Assembly: GCA_023213395.1 (NCBI GenBank)
Contig: CM041465.1
Span: 59,837,741 to 59,901,740 of the forward strand
Direction: 5' to 3'
DNA length: 64,000 bases
Origin: Cycas panzhihuaensis
Lineage: Eukaryota; Cycadophyta
The notes beneath the pieces were generated by a model. That model searched no databases and was not told the DNA's origin. It was given only the letters and a program-made list of their open reading frames with translations. Positions 19,322 through 29,610 of this stretch are shown here, one piece after another (position 1 is the stretch's first letter; each line of letters starts with the position of its first letter). Both the position numbers and the translations under genes were made by a program.

Positions 19322-19562
19322 TGTTAGTGTTAATGCTTTATCTTAGATAAAGTTAGTGTTAGAATCTCCTTAACTAAGTTCACTTAACCTTCTCTCTCTC
19401 TTAAAAGTTGTGCATCGTATTATAGTCCAACAAGGTGGTGACATGCGGCTATCTCCTTTTGGGCCACTTTTGTATTCTTAATGTATAAGTATGTAAGAAG
19501 ATTCATTCATGCAATGTAACATCCATTCAAGTCATTATCTATTTTCTCTCTTATTTTTAACA
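19322..19562 (+). repeat. Cop-3 3' LTR (241 bp)
   Basis: Runs from TGTTAGTGTTAATGC, just after the polypurine tract, to TTATTTTTAACA. A partial second copy lies downstream in a tandem duplication. The 5' LTR is not in the window. Confidence 0.88.
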
Positions 19563-19914
19563 AGAACAACTGAGGCTATCCTCGCATCAACAAAAATCAA
19601 AAAATAGAAAAAAATAACTCATAACTAAACATTGGCCATCTCCTTAACTAAGAGTTCACTTAACCTTCTCTCTCTCTTAAGAGTTGTGCATTGTATTGTA
19701 GTCCAATAAGGTGGTGACATGCGCCTATCTCCTTTTGGGCCACTTTTGTATTCTTAATGTGTAAGTATGTAAGAAGATTCATTCATGCAATGTAACGTCG
19801 ATTCAAGTCATTATGTATTTTCTCTCTTATTTTTAACAAAAACAACCGAGGCTATCCTCGCATCAACAAAAATCAAAAAATAGAAAAAAAATAACTCATA
19901 ACTAAACATCGGCC
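19365..19914 (+). repeat. 274-bp tandem duplication across the LTR end
   Basis: The segment 19365-19638 (most of the Cop-3 LTR plus about 75 bp of flank, from TCTCCTTAAC to AACATTGGCCA) is repeated at 19639-19914 with few differences. Because each unit includes both LTR and flank, the duplication happened after insertion of Cop-3. Confidence 0.9.
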
Positions 19915-19959
19915 ACCTAACAAGACAAGAAAAAAAACAAAAAAGAGAGAGGAAAAAAT

Positions 19960-19961
<2 letters not shown>

Positions 19962-20006
<45 letters not shown>

Positions 20007-20015
20007 GTGTGTGTG

Positions 20016-20058
<43 letters not shown>
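19962..20058. repeat. Compound (CA)n-(TG)n-(TA)n microsatellite
   Basis: About 21 CA units, then about 10 TG units from 20004, then about 16 TA units from 20026. CA next to TG makes a long inverted repeat able to form a hairpin or Z-DNA. Confidence 0.97.
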
Positions 20059-20059
<1 letters not shown>

Positions 20060-20060
<1 letters not shown>

Positions 20061-20580
20061 ACAGGAATGTTCACCCAACTCATCCTCATCGTCCCAAAAA
20101 GGAGGCCAAGATATAGACATGACAATTGGTCAAGTCTGAAATGGAGACAAAGTCGACAGATGAGAATCCCACTAAGACGGCATGGCAAAAGAACTTCCCA
20201 ACGAGAGGGAAGCACAATAGATAAAATGTAGCAAATGAAGACATGATTGGATGAACTTATGGGAAAGCAAAGGTAGCATCAACAAGAAGTTATAAATTTG
20301 GGAAAAGAATTGAAAGATAAAACAATGGAAATGGAAAATCTAATAAAAATTAATAAGGAAATAATGGAGGAAGCATAATATAAGGACATGCAACTTAGCG
20401 ATTTATCGGAGCAGTTTGAGAGGAAAAGTGGGAAAAGGTGACCCATGACTAAAGGCAAAAAAAAAAAAAGAATTGATAAAACAGTAATAGATTTCAGTGG
20501 CATTAAACAAGAATGCTCGAAACATTTTTTGAACCCCCAGATAGATATGCACAAAGAAATTTGCTCCAAGATGCTTGGGA
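20060..20580 (+). pseudogene. Coiled-coil-like coding remnant, first part
   Basis: I do not recognise the gene. From about 20240 a plus-strand frame reads QEVINLGKELKDKTMEME, NLIKINKEIMEEA, KDMQLSDLSEQFERKSGK then KGKKKKRIDKTVIDFSGI and KQECSKHFLNPQIDMH, a heptad-like charged helix followed by a basic patch. Two in-frame stops (near 20377 and 20442) break it. The frame ends at the solo LTR and, with one TGGGA copy removed, continues at 21155. Probably a retroelement or transposon accessory protein; unproven. Confidence 0.45.
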
Positions 20581-21149
20581 TGTTAAACCTTATGCTTATC
20601 TTATGTTTACATGTTAAGCTTTATGTACTTTATGTTAATGTATTATGTGCACTTTAATGTACTATGTGCACTTTTGTACTTTAGGGGTGACTTTATCACT
20701 TAAGTGATAAAGTACACACCCACTTTATGTCTAGTGACATAACGTTGTCACTTGAGGGTCAAATGACCCCCTTGCACTTTTGCTCACAAGAGCTCCTAAA
20801 GGACACTTGTCCTTCATGTAAGCATGCATTGCATGATTGACACTTGTCAATCATGCAATAGCCTTTGGCCTCTCATCTTCCACTATTAATGAGGCCTCTC
20901 TTCATTGTTTATTGTAAAGAGTTGGAGCTACTTTATTATTCTGTCAGTTTGCTAATCAAGCTGAGTATTCTTTGGTGGTTGGAACAATTCCAACACCACA
21001 CATTTGTTATCTTTGTCTTACTCCTCTTTCTCTCTTTGTGTTTTAGCTTGTTTATGCTTAATGCATGTTATGCTTTTATGCTTTTTAGAACTAGAGTGAG
21101 TCTAGTCTCTAGATCTTGGACTTGTGAGGTCATTTGGCCTATTCTAACA
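20581..21149 (+). repeat. Solo LTR of the Cop-1 family (569 bp)
   Basis: Runs from TGTTAAACCTTATG to GGCCTATTCTAACA, flanked by a perfect 5-bp duplication TGGGA (20576-20580 and 21150-21154). No PBS, polypurine tract or internal sequence adjoins, so it is a solo LTR left by recombination between the two LTRs of a full element. Same family as the Cop-1 5' LTR, in opposite orientation. Confidence 0.95.
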
Positions 21150-21154
21150 TGGGA

Positions 21155-21327
21155 ATGGTCAAGGACATTTCCAAGAACAGTTTTAATAGGATTCATTGTA
21201 AAATCAATGAAAATCTAATATGGAATGGATGGGACGATTGCAAGTCAAAGAACAAGCTCTTAAGGAACAATTCTCTTCATATGACAGAATGGTTCTGGAA
21301 CAAGTCTAGCAATAGCAAACAGTTCTA
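21155..21327 (+). pseudogene. Coiled-coil-like coding remnant, second part
   Basis: Continuation after the solo LTR: MVKDISKNSFNRIHCKINEN then NGWDDCKSKNK, MTEWFWNKSSNSKQF and a stop at 21326-21328. The frame agrees with 20460-20580 once one TGGGA is removed. No domain recognised. Confidence 0.42.
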
Positions 21328-21528
21328 GAATGACAAACGGTTTACAGGGGATGATTCTATGTTCAAACTTTTGGATAGTGATTGTACATTCATACGGACA
21401 TATGAAAAGTTGTCTTGTTTGCATTTTATGTTATGAAAAGTCAAAAGCTATGTTGTAAAGTTGTACCCTTCCAAGTTATCGGCTATGTAAAAGGGTATAA
21501 ATAAGCCATTCCTCCTGTTGATTCAATA
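21328..21528. other. LTR-like remnant with TATA box
   Basis: No gene. The stretch AAGTCAAAAGCTATG... to GGGTATAAATAAGCCATTCC (21438-21510) resembles 57865-57950 in order and wording, including the TATAAATA box. It is probably the end of an old LTR of that family. Confidence 0.45.
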
Positions 21529-21719
21529 TGTTAAGATATAATGTTTTATCTAAGATTAGTTGAGGGTAATGTAATGACCCCTCTTTATGTAACATCGACA
21601 AATGTCCAACACGTGTCAGTAAGACACATAGCAGTTACAATTTCTCAATGTATATTTAAGGAGAACATCTCTCATAATAAAAGATCGGTCATTCTTCATT
21701 CTGTGTCTAAATTCTAACA
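21529..21719 (+). repeat. Cop-6 5' LTR (191 bp)
   Basis: Runs from TGTTAAGATATAATG to TCTAAATTCTAACA, immediately followed by the PBS TGGTATCAAAGCAGG (21720-21734), a match to the initiator-Met tRNA 3' end with one A for G. No 3' partner in the window. Confidence 0.9.
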
Positions 21720-21734
21720 TGGTATCAAAGCAGG

Positions 21735-22420
21735 CAGTCTGCCTGTCTAAGAGAGGGTTTCTCGTTGAAAGAAGACAAAATTGTTTATGTGGACAAAAGA
21801 CATTAATCGTCAAGTATCAGTGAAGGAATCATTTGGCAGAGAAGACATTTAAATTTCATGCTAGACAAAAGATGAACGAAGCAATTCTACAGACAGTACA
21901 AAATTGTACAATCGTATGGACATCCAAAATCGAAGGTGTCCAGAATTGTATGAAAATTGACTAGCAAGTAAATCTCCTCATCGTCTTCAACTTTTCCTTC
22001 TGCATCAAAGTAATCTGAAGTCATTTTCAAGGCCTTTTTGTCAGTTTACTAGGTGCGTGGGTTTGAAGATTCAAATATTGATTCCGATCAAGATTTCTCA
22101 TTTTTCCTAGTAAAATCTACTGCAATATTTTTGTTTTGATGGTGCACTTCTTTCAAGACTAAATTCAAAGATTTTAAATGAAAATTTTTTGATTTCTAAG
22201 CAAATTTTCCAAAAACCCTAGCAACCCAAGTTTTGATTTCGAAGTAATCTTTGAACAAACTAAGAAGAATCTTTTAAAGATTCTTACATATTCGAATTCT
22301 TCTCTAAAAAATCTTCAATCTGAGACAACTTTCAATCAAATCTGTACACCTGCAAAATTGTATGGAAATCTGTATAGTCGTACAGTCTAGTTTTGCAATC
22401 CTCTGTTCATTTGTTTAAAA
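21735..22420 (+). other. Cop-6 untranslated leader
   Basis: About 690 bp with no gene. Several GTAC/TTGTAC words (near 21900 and 22345-22390) form short inverted repeats, recalling the palindrome in the Cop-4 leader. Confidence 0.5.
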
Positions 22421-23182
22421 ATGGTTGCCTCTATCTTAGCTCTTGTTGAACAAGATAAATTAATAGAATCAAACTATCATGTATGAAAAATCAAGGTTGA
22501 AACCTTGTTCAAGGACAAAACCGCCTAAAACATAGCCAGAGGGACTAAAACAAAACCTGCAATTATAGCTATTGTCCAAACTAGTGGGGAAGAGAGAAAC
22601 AATGCAGGGGTGATAATGTTAAAGTTGTTTGTTTCTGACCCTCTCCTCATTTATGTTGAAAAATTGAATTTCACTTCTATAATTTGAAAAATGTTTGAAA
22701 ACATGTACAATCAAAAGAATCAGGTGAGGATCATAGCCCTCAAAGAAGAATTATTCAAATTATACATGAAGAAAACACAAACAATTTCAAAATTTATTCA
22801 TAAAGGAATTTTAGTTAGAAATGACCTGTTGAGTGTTGAAGCAAGCATAACAGAACAAAAAATTGTTGAAATGATAATAAGCAAGCTTCCAAAATCATTT
22901 GATGTCATAATTAATATAATAACCAATAGTAATCAAATTGACACAATGTCTCTTGATATGTTAACTAAGTTGTTGTTAATACAGGAACAGAGAAAAAAAC
23001 GATATAAAGATATAGCAAAAATAGAAAATGCCTTTGTGACGAAACCCAATATAGGACCCAAAGGAAGAGGGCAAACTAGTGGATGTGCACAAACGTCAGA
23101 AACCAGAAATCAGTCTCATGGAAGATGGCAGGAGAATAGAGGACAATGTCACTTAATCCCTCCTAGGGACGTAAGAGTCTGA
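22421..23182 (+). pseudogene. Cop-6 gag
   Basis: Starts at the ATG at 22421 (MVASILALVEQDKLIESNYHV), then a stop where Trp is expected. The open part, 22691-23182, reads MFENMYNQKNQVRIIALKEE, KLPKSFDVIINII, LLIQEQRKKR and a Gly/Arg/Gln-rich tail, matching copia Gag (UBN2 zone). Stops near 22483, 22528 and 22684 break it. Confidence 0.83.
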
Positions 23183-23760
23183 TTCAATCGGGAAGAATCT
23201 AGTCATTTCTCAAGCAATTGCAAAGCATTTGATGTCTACTACCATTGTGGACAGTCTGGGAATTATCCCTACCAATGCATGCACAGGAAAGTTGAAATCC
23301 AGATAGGAAAACGACCAATGGGAAATTACAACAAAGAACAAACAAATGAAGATGAAGAAGAGATTGCCTTTATCGTCGTACTCACTACTAGCCTTGAAGA
23401 TGAAGTGTGGTACATCGGCTCTAGAGCCTCAAGACATATGACTAGGTGAGAAGATTGGTTTGAATCACTTAAACCCTACTCCCGTAATAAGTCAGTTGAA
23501 TTAGGGGACAAGTATCCTCTAAACATCAAAGGAATTAAAACTATAGTCATTAAATTAAAGGGTGTTGTACAGAAAATTAAAAATGTACTCGATGTGCCTG
23601 GTCTGAGAAAAGAACCTTTTTTATGTCTCCCAACTCGAAAAGTAAAAGCTGAGAACCATATTTGATGAGGAAGGGCATTGTTACATTTTAGATATGAAGA
23701 AAAATGTTGTTGTAATTGCAAAAAGGATAGAAAGCAATGTTTTATATAGATTACTCATAA
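23183..23760 (+). pseudogene. Cop-6 zinc knuckle and protease
   Basis: YYHCGQSGNYPYQC near 23237-23280 is a CCHC knuckle with Tyr for the first Cys and Asn for His. An acidic stretch precedes EVWYIGSRASRHMT near 23405-23445, a protease site whose catalytic Asp has become Gly. Then KIKNVLDVPGLRK, the pre-integrase beginning. Inactive. Confidence 0.78.
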
Positions 23761-24567
23761 TCCTATAGTTGCCAATAAGGATGTAAAAGCATACACTGTA
23801 GCAAATACTGACAATAATAAATTGCGGCATTTGAAGTATAAGCACATCTCCTCATATAGACTAGAATAGTTGCAAAATTCATAAATAGTTGATTGACTTC
23901 CAAATATTGCATTTCATCATTTTGTTTGTAAAAGTTATCTACTTGAGAAACAACACTGTCTTCCTTTTGTGAAAAATAAATGGTGAGCTCAAAATAAATT
24001 AGAATTGATACATACTGACCTATGTGGACCTCTTTCTCCTTGCTCAATCAATGGTGGTAGATATTTTTTAACATTCATTGATGACTTTTCTAAAAAAATA
24101 TGGATTTATTTTCTCTACAATAAATCTGAGGTTTTCAAAAAGTTCAAAGAATTTAAGACCAAAATTGAGCTGAAATCTAGATAAAAAATAAAATGCATCA
24201 GGTCAAACACTAGAGGAGAACATATCTCAAAAGAATTTTTGAATTTTTGCAACACACATGGAACATGCAGACAATTCACAACTTCTTACATGCCACAGTC
24301 TAATGGAGTTGCTGAATGAAAAAACAAAACAATCATGGAGATGGCTCGTAGCATAATTCAAGAAAGGCAAATCTCAAAGACTTACTGGGCAAAAGCGGTA
24401 AGTACAGCTGGTTATCTCATAAATTGAAGTCCAACAAAGGTTTTGGAACAAATTACCCCAGAAGAAGTCTAGACTAGGCGTAAAACAGATGTAAGTAATT
24501 TGAAAATTTTTGGATGTCAAGCACTCGTTCACATACCAAATAAAAGGAGGTCCAAACTTAATGCATA
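23761..24567 (+). pseudogene. Cop-6 GAG-pre-integrase and integrase
   Basis: HTDLCGPL near 24015, FIDDFSKKIWIYFL (first catalytic Asp), CIRSNTRGEH (second catalytic Asp replaced by Asn), MPQSNGVAE (catalytic Glu present, then a stop), YWAKAVSTAGYLIN, LKIFGCQALVHIPN. At least five stop codons. Inactive by both stops and active-site loss. Confidence 0.83.
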
Positions 24568-25871
24568 ATGATAGGCTACAGTAGAAATTCAAAAGGCTAC
24601 AAATGTATAGATCCAAAAACAAGTAAGATCTATATAAGCAAAGATGCCATCTTTAATAAAGACGATATCATGAAAATTACTTCAACTCATCAAGTAATTA
24701 AAGAAACACTAAAGAGGATATCTCAAAAAGAGCCTCTTGTAGAAGAAATCTCTGGAGTTACTTCAGAAGATACAAAACCTGACAATATAGAAAAATCAGA
24801 GAGGGCACCATTATCCCAAAAAAGCTCGACCACTAAAGAGGAAGAATTATCTCCCAAAGGCTCAATCACTGAAGAAGAGAAGAAGAAAGAAAAAAGGGTA
24901 CCAAAATGGTATCTTAGGACAGTTGCAAAAGAGAAAGGAGATGTGTTCACACATAGGACAAGAAGCCAAAAGCATCAAACACTGTTCAACAATATAGAAC
25001 CACAGTCCTTTAAGGAAGTAAAAGAACATGAAGAATGGCAAGATGCAATGGATGCAGAGATGGAATCAATCTCTAAAAATCACACTTGGAAATTGGTCAA
25101 CTTACTTGCTAATAAGCTTGTGGTCAATTATAAGTGGGTATACAAAATTAAGGAAAGTGTTGATGACAAAATAGAAAAATACAAGGCCAATCTTGTAGCC
25201 AAGGGCTATACCCAAACAGCCAGGATAGACTTTGAAAAAACATTCTTACCAATAGCAAAATTAGATACTGTGAAAATAGTAATTGCTTTAGCAGCTCAAC
25301 ACAACTGGAAAATCTATTAGTTGGATTTAAAAAGTGTCTTTCTGAATGGGAAGCTCAAAGACAAAGTCTACATGAGACAACCAGAAGGATATGTTCAAAA
25401 CAACCAAGAAAACCTTGTATGCAAACTAAAAAAGGCATTATATGGGCTAAAGGAAGCCCCAAGAGCCGGGTATGCCAAACTAGATAAATATCTCATTCAG
25501 AATGGTTTCCTAGGAGTAGCTCAAATTCCAGTCTATATACAAAGAAAAGGCAAAGGTTAATCACAATAATTGTGGTTTATGTGGATGATACGATTCTCAT
25601 AGGAAGCGACACAGAATCAATAACAAATATAAAGACTCAATTGGATAAAAGCTTGGAGATGACAAACTTAGGACTTCTGAATTATTATTTAGGAATAGAA
25701 GTCAATCAGAAGGAAGACTTAATCACCTTGTCTCAAAGCAAATACATCAAAAATCATCTAACTAAATTCAAAATGGAAGACTGCAATAGTTGTGCAACTC
25801 CCATGGAAACCAATTGTGATCTTATTCCAGTTGAAAGGGAAACTACAATTGATGCAACACAATATAGATAA
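24568..25871 (+). pseudogene. Cop-6 integrase tail and reverse transcriptase
   Basis: Two adjoining frames separated by a TAG at 25318 (Gln codon changed), then a shift near 25560. The first, 250 codons: MIGYSRNSKGYKCIDP (integrase end), a Glu/Ser/Lys-rich spacer, VPKWYLRTV, EPQSFKEVKEHEEWQDAMDA, NHTWKLV, NYKWVYKIKE. The second: LDLKSVFLNGKL, KALYGLKEAPRA. Then VVYVDDTILIGSD (25575-25610), with the catalytic Asp pair intact, and YYLGIEVNQ, MEDCNSCATPME. RT is fairly well kept but interrupted. Confidence 0.88.
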
Positions 25872-25879
25872 TTGAAAGC

Positions 25880-26395
25880 ATGATCTATCTCACTGCAACT
25901 AGACTACACATCTCATATTCTATGGGTCTAATTTCTAGATATATGCAAAATCCAAAAACAAGACATTGGAAAGCTACAAAAAGAATACTCAGATATCTAA
26001 AGGGAACAACTTATCTGAAACTCACCTATACAAAAAGGAAATCATACAAGTTAGTTGGATTTTATGATTCAGACTGGGTAGGAGATAAAGAAAAGAGGAG
26101 ATCAATAAGTGGATATTGCTTCTTTCTGGGATTAACAGCTATCTCTTAGTGCAACAAACAGCAACCAACAATTGCTCTTTCATCCACTGAAGCAAAATAC
26201 AAGTCACAGTAGTTAGTGCCTCATGTAAAGCAATTTCGCTGAGACAACTTCTGTTAGATCTGGATCAGCAATAATAAGGGTCAACAACTCTGTTTTGTGA
26301 CAATCAAAGTGCCATCAAATTGACCAAAAACCCAGTACTCCATGCACAACCAAAACATGCAAGGAAATTTGTGTCAAAAGTTTACAATAAAGTGA
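25880..26395 (+). pseudogene. Cop-6 RNase H
   Basis: IYLTATRLHISYSMGLISRY, HWKATKRILRYLKGTTYLK and FYDSDWVGDKEKRRSISGY are open to 26149. Then, in broken frames, SSTEAKY (26180), LFCDNQSAIKLTKNP (26295-26340) and HARKF. The end is lost at the junction with LINE-7, so no polypurine tract. Confidence 0.83.
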
Positions 26396-26439
26396 ATCGA
26401 ACTTTCCATTATTTTCTTTGAATGTTAACATTATTTTTA

Positions 26440-27042
26440 ATGCATTGCAAGATGTTTTCTCCCACATGTTGATAGCATACTTTGTGTAGGTCACACTCCA
26501 ACTGAGGCAATTATTAGGAAATGGGCAAAATCTTCCATCAAAGTCTTCCAATGGAAGATTATTTCTATTAGAAACCTTACAAAATGTTCTTTTTCTTTCA
26601 TCTTTAAGGCACCTTAAGCCTCTAAGAAGGTTCTATGTCCAGGACCATGGATGTGCAGGAGGAATCTAAAGGCTTTTAACTATTGAGATTCGAGCTTCAT
26701 TGTTGATCAAGACATTGCATTTAAATGCCAAATTTGGGTTGAACTCCCAAGCCTCTCCATGTACTTTTAGCAATTTGTGAAAGAGTTAGTCCAACCAATG
26801 GGCGATTGTCTCCCTCAAGCCACATAGAGAGTTCTCCCCAAGGCCAAACATAAGTGCCTATGTAAGAGTTGACCTTTCCAAGGAATTACCTAACTTTATT
26901 CAAATTCACTGTGGGGAAGTTGTGTTTAAACAAAAGGTGTTATATCTTAACATCCCCAACACCTGCTTGAGATGTCAATCTCGTGACCAAAGAGTCAAGG
27001 ACTACTCTTTAAATCAGCCTATTGAATCCAAGAGCTCCCTTT

Positions 27043-27073
<31 letters not shown>

Positions 27074-27344
27074 GCTCCAATGATTGGATTGAGGTCCACA
27101 GTAAAAAGATGGCAAAAATTTTTCCAAGCCAAAATAGCAGCAAGCAAATGCTAAACCTCAACAACAAGCTCTAAATAGGTTCGATGTAAAAACCAAGGAA
27201 TAGGCAACTAGTGCTACTAAGAAAGGAAAAGAGAAAGTGGTTGAACAAGCATTCCTTGATCCACCACCTATAATCCCTAAGTCAGTCTCTCCTTTTGACA
27301 TACCAAAAACTCAAAAGGCTAAAGGTAAGTCAGATGAAGAAAAG
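26440..27344 (+). pseudogene. LINE-7 ORF1, DUF4283 and knuckle region
   Basis: Nucleic-acid-binding ORF1 of plant LINEs. Near 26470-26800: GHTPTEAIIRKWAKSSIKV, FSFIFKAP, CPGPWMCRRNLKAFN and IWVELPSLSMYF, the DUF4283 pattern of a -GPW- turn followed by -W-x-LP-L-. Near 26855-27010: RVDLSKELP-type, GEVVFKQKVLYLNIP and CLRCQSRDQRVKDY, the degenerate zinc-knuckle region. After an AT microsatellite the C-terminal part (27235-27344) reads KEKVVEQAFLDPPPIIPKS. Frameshifts and stops throughout. Confidence 0.72.
27042..27066. repeat. (TA)n microsatellite
   Basis: About 12 TA units inside LINE-7 ORF1, an expansion that disrupts the reading frame. Confidence 0.95.
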
Positions 27345-27873
27345 TGTAGCGCGCATGCACAATTTTTTGAAAAGAAAAAAGAGAGCAAAAATGGAATAGA
27401 ATACCTGAAATATAGCTTCAAAACTAGCAATTTGGAGACGTATGAAATATCTATGACTAATACCTATGAAATAATAGAAAATACTGGTAAAATTGTGAAG
27501 TGTAAATGATAAGATAACACCTGCTAATGTTTCCCTCTTCGAGGCGAAGTTCCCTCCAAAGAAAATGCAGCCCTAAGGCTGAAATTACAACAGCCAGGAC
27601 TTCAGTTCTAATGAGTTAGAATGAGCCCCAATATCCGTTTGTATAGCCAAGCAGGAATCTAAGTGAAGGATGGCCAAAAGGGGGAATGTAAGTTGGCCAG
27701 AGAGCAACTTAAGTTGGTCAGCCTCCCTATTAGAAGTCAACCAAAATTAAGAGTTTTTTGGACTATTTGAGGTCAGTCAGAATTAAGGGTCTTCTAGACT
27801 GTTTGAGGTCAGCCAGAATTAAGGGTTTTCTAGACTGTTTGAAGTCAATCTAACAAGTAGAAGAAATGCTTCA
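27345..27873 (-). repeat. Gyp-8 3' LTR (529 bp)
   Basis: Runs from TGTAGCGCGCATGCAC to AAGAAATGCTTCA; the purine tract complement AGTCCCTCCCCCTG follows (27874-27887). It contains three imperfect copies of a block of about 45 bp of the type GACTRTTTGAGGTCAGYC-GAATTAAGGGT (27765-27850). Confidence 0.92.
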
Positions 27874-27887
27874 AGTCCCTCCCCCTG

Positions 27888-28160
27888 AAACCATGCTTTT
27901 CCCTCAAAGCATGGTAAGTTCAGATGCTAGCTAATCCATTCTTATGATTCTCATGCGGTGTCTTCTGAATCCATTGCATTTAATGAGGTACTCCCTTATT
28001 TCCCTAAAACATAATTGTTTGGTTCATATCTTTATAATTCCCTCAAGTTCTAGAATGATCTTTCCTTCTTCATCCAATTCTGGGACTGTGGTTTGTGGGG
28101 TGATCTTTTCCTCGAGTTTTTGTTTAAGACATGATATGTGAAAAAGATCATGAATGCGGC
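27888..28160 (-). pseudogene. Gyp-8 integrase C-terminus with chromodomain
   Basis: In the minus frame near 28000-28150, SRIHDLFHISCLKQKLEEK is the conserved C-terminal integrase motif. It is followed by EGKIILELEGIIKI, TKQLCFREIREYLIKCNGF, a chromodomain-like block (IxEYLIKW pattern, Trp changed to Cys). Chromodomains on integrases bind modified histones and steer insertion. A stop inside it and a frame shift show decay. Confidence 0.75.
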
Positions 28161-29361
28161 TTCCTTGTGGCAAAGCCAACTAATAAGCTACTTCTTTAAT
28201 CTTATCAAGGATTTGGTATGGTCCAAAAAATCCAGGGGCTAGCTTCTATTTACTAGTTGGTCTCATCATCAGCTACTTGTACGATTGTAATCTTAGAAAA
28301 TCCAAGCCACCTATAGAGAAAAATCTCCCTGTGTCGATCTACTAGCTACTTCATTCAATTTCTCACCATGTTCAGATTGTCTTTTAGTATTTGAAGTGTC
28401 TAGTCCATTTGTTTCTATTGTTCTCAAATTGTTTGTATGCATGATGTCTTGGTCCATGTGAAAAGAGATGGTGGTTCAAAACCATAGAGCACCTGGAATG
28501 GAGTCATCTTTGTTGTTATATAGTACATGGTATTATACCACCATTCAACTAGATGGAGCCATTTGTGCCACAACTATTGTTTATCAAAGGCGAAATTCTA
28601 CAAGTATCCTTCTAAGCATTTGTTCACAAATTCTATTTGTTCGTTTGTTTGTGGGTGGTACATCATGCTCATGGATAGTTTTGTCCCCATTGATTTGAAC
28701 AAATCCTGCCAAAAATGACTAGTGAACTTTGGATCGCAATCATTAATCATAACCTTAGGGAGACCATGTAATCGATGTATTTCTTTCATGAATATTTTTA
28801 CTACTTGGCTTCCCTTGGTCGTGGATTGTATTCCCCTAAAATGCACACATTTTGTGAACTGATCGACAACCACAAAAATAGCATCTTTGCCTTCTGACTT
28901 TGGTAAGCTTCTGCTGAAGTCCATTGATATTTCTTCCCATATCTAGTGTGGGACTGATAAAGGTTGAAGCAATCTAGAATTTTTTATGTTCTCACTTTTA
29001 TTCCTTAGACAAGAGTCGCATTCTGCTATGAATATGAGAACATTGGCTTTCATTCCCTTCCAAAAGAAAGAGATGTCTATCCTATGATATGTTTTATCGA
29101 TTCTCGTGTGTCCTATGCTTGGGATAGAGTGGGCTTCCTCTAATAGTTTCTACTTTATCTTAGAAGAGCCTAAAATAAATATTTTTCCCTTTTGTAGAAC
29201 TAAATCTCCCCGTAGCTCGTACTTGGCGTCTTCTTTGTTCTTAATCTCCCTCAATATTTTCTAGGAGACAGGGTCGCTTTGGTAGTCCAAAATTAGTTTG
29301 TTTGTCCAATTGGGAGTGGCTACTGATATTGCTTGTAGCAAGATTTCTCCCACGCTATTCT
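28161..29361 (-). pseudogene. Gyp-8 integrase core
   Basis: The open part 28598-28924 reads MDFSRSLPKSEGKDAIFVVV DQFTK (first Asp), KVMINDCDPKFTS (second Asp) and MMYHPQTNEQIEFVNKCLE (Glu): the DD-E triad of gypsy integrase is complete. The C-terminal side down to 28160 and the N-terminal HHCC zinc region at 28930-29361 are frame-broken. A linker with weak similarity leads to RNase H. Confidence 0.85.
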
Positions 29362-29610
29362 CTAGCATCCGTGATAATACATCCACAATAACATTTTCCT
29401 TCCCCGTTTTGTATACGATGCTGAAATCAAATGTTTGAAGCTTGCTAAACCACTTTTGTTATTTATTCTGAGAGATTTCTCTAGTTGAAAAAAATACTTG
29501 AGGCTATCGTGATCTGTTTTGACCACAAATTTATTGCCAAGCAAGTATTGACGCCATTGATGGGTGGCATGCATAATTGCAAGCATTTCTTTATCATATA
29601 TGGGTTTTAA
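29362..29610 (-). pseudogene. Gyp-8 RNase H
   Basis: MLAIMHATHQWRQYLLGNKF then VVKTDHDSLKYFF, the gypsy RNase H signature with -TDHxSLKY-. The end reads into a broken frame. Confidence 0.82.

Larger units (their letters stand above)
6513..19562 (+). mobile_element. Cop-3: Ty1/copia element, interrupted by Cop-4
   Basis: Plus-strand copia remnant in two pieces: integrase and the start of RT at 6513-7456, then the rest of RT, RNase H, polypurine tract and 3' LTR at 17981-19562. The intervening 7457-17975 is Cop-4 plus a copy of the target site. Left piece ...RLVV and right piece KGYTQ.. join in frame at the duplicated TTGTG/TTATG. The 5' half is missing where Cop-2 meets the integrase at 6513. 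Stops and catalytic losses show it is long dead. Confidence 0.88.
21529..26400 (+). mobile_element. Cop-6: Ty1/copia element lacking its 3' LTR
   Basis: Plus-strand copia with 5' LTR (21529-21719), PBS, leader, gag, knuckle, protease, pre-integrase, integrase, RT and RNase H in order. Stops occur in every domain. After RNase H (about 26395) no polypurine tract or LTR is found; sequence passes directly into LINE-7. The LTR resembles that of Cop-12 (similar length, shared ACCCCTCTTTA block). Confidence 0.9.

Noticed and set aside
19811-20231. Frames of long Cys/Val and Tyr/Ile repeats
   Set aside because: Translations of the CA/TG/TA microsatellite, not proteins.
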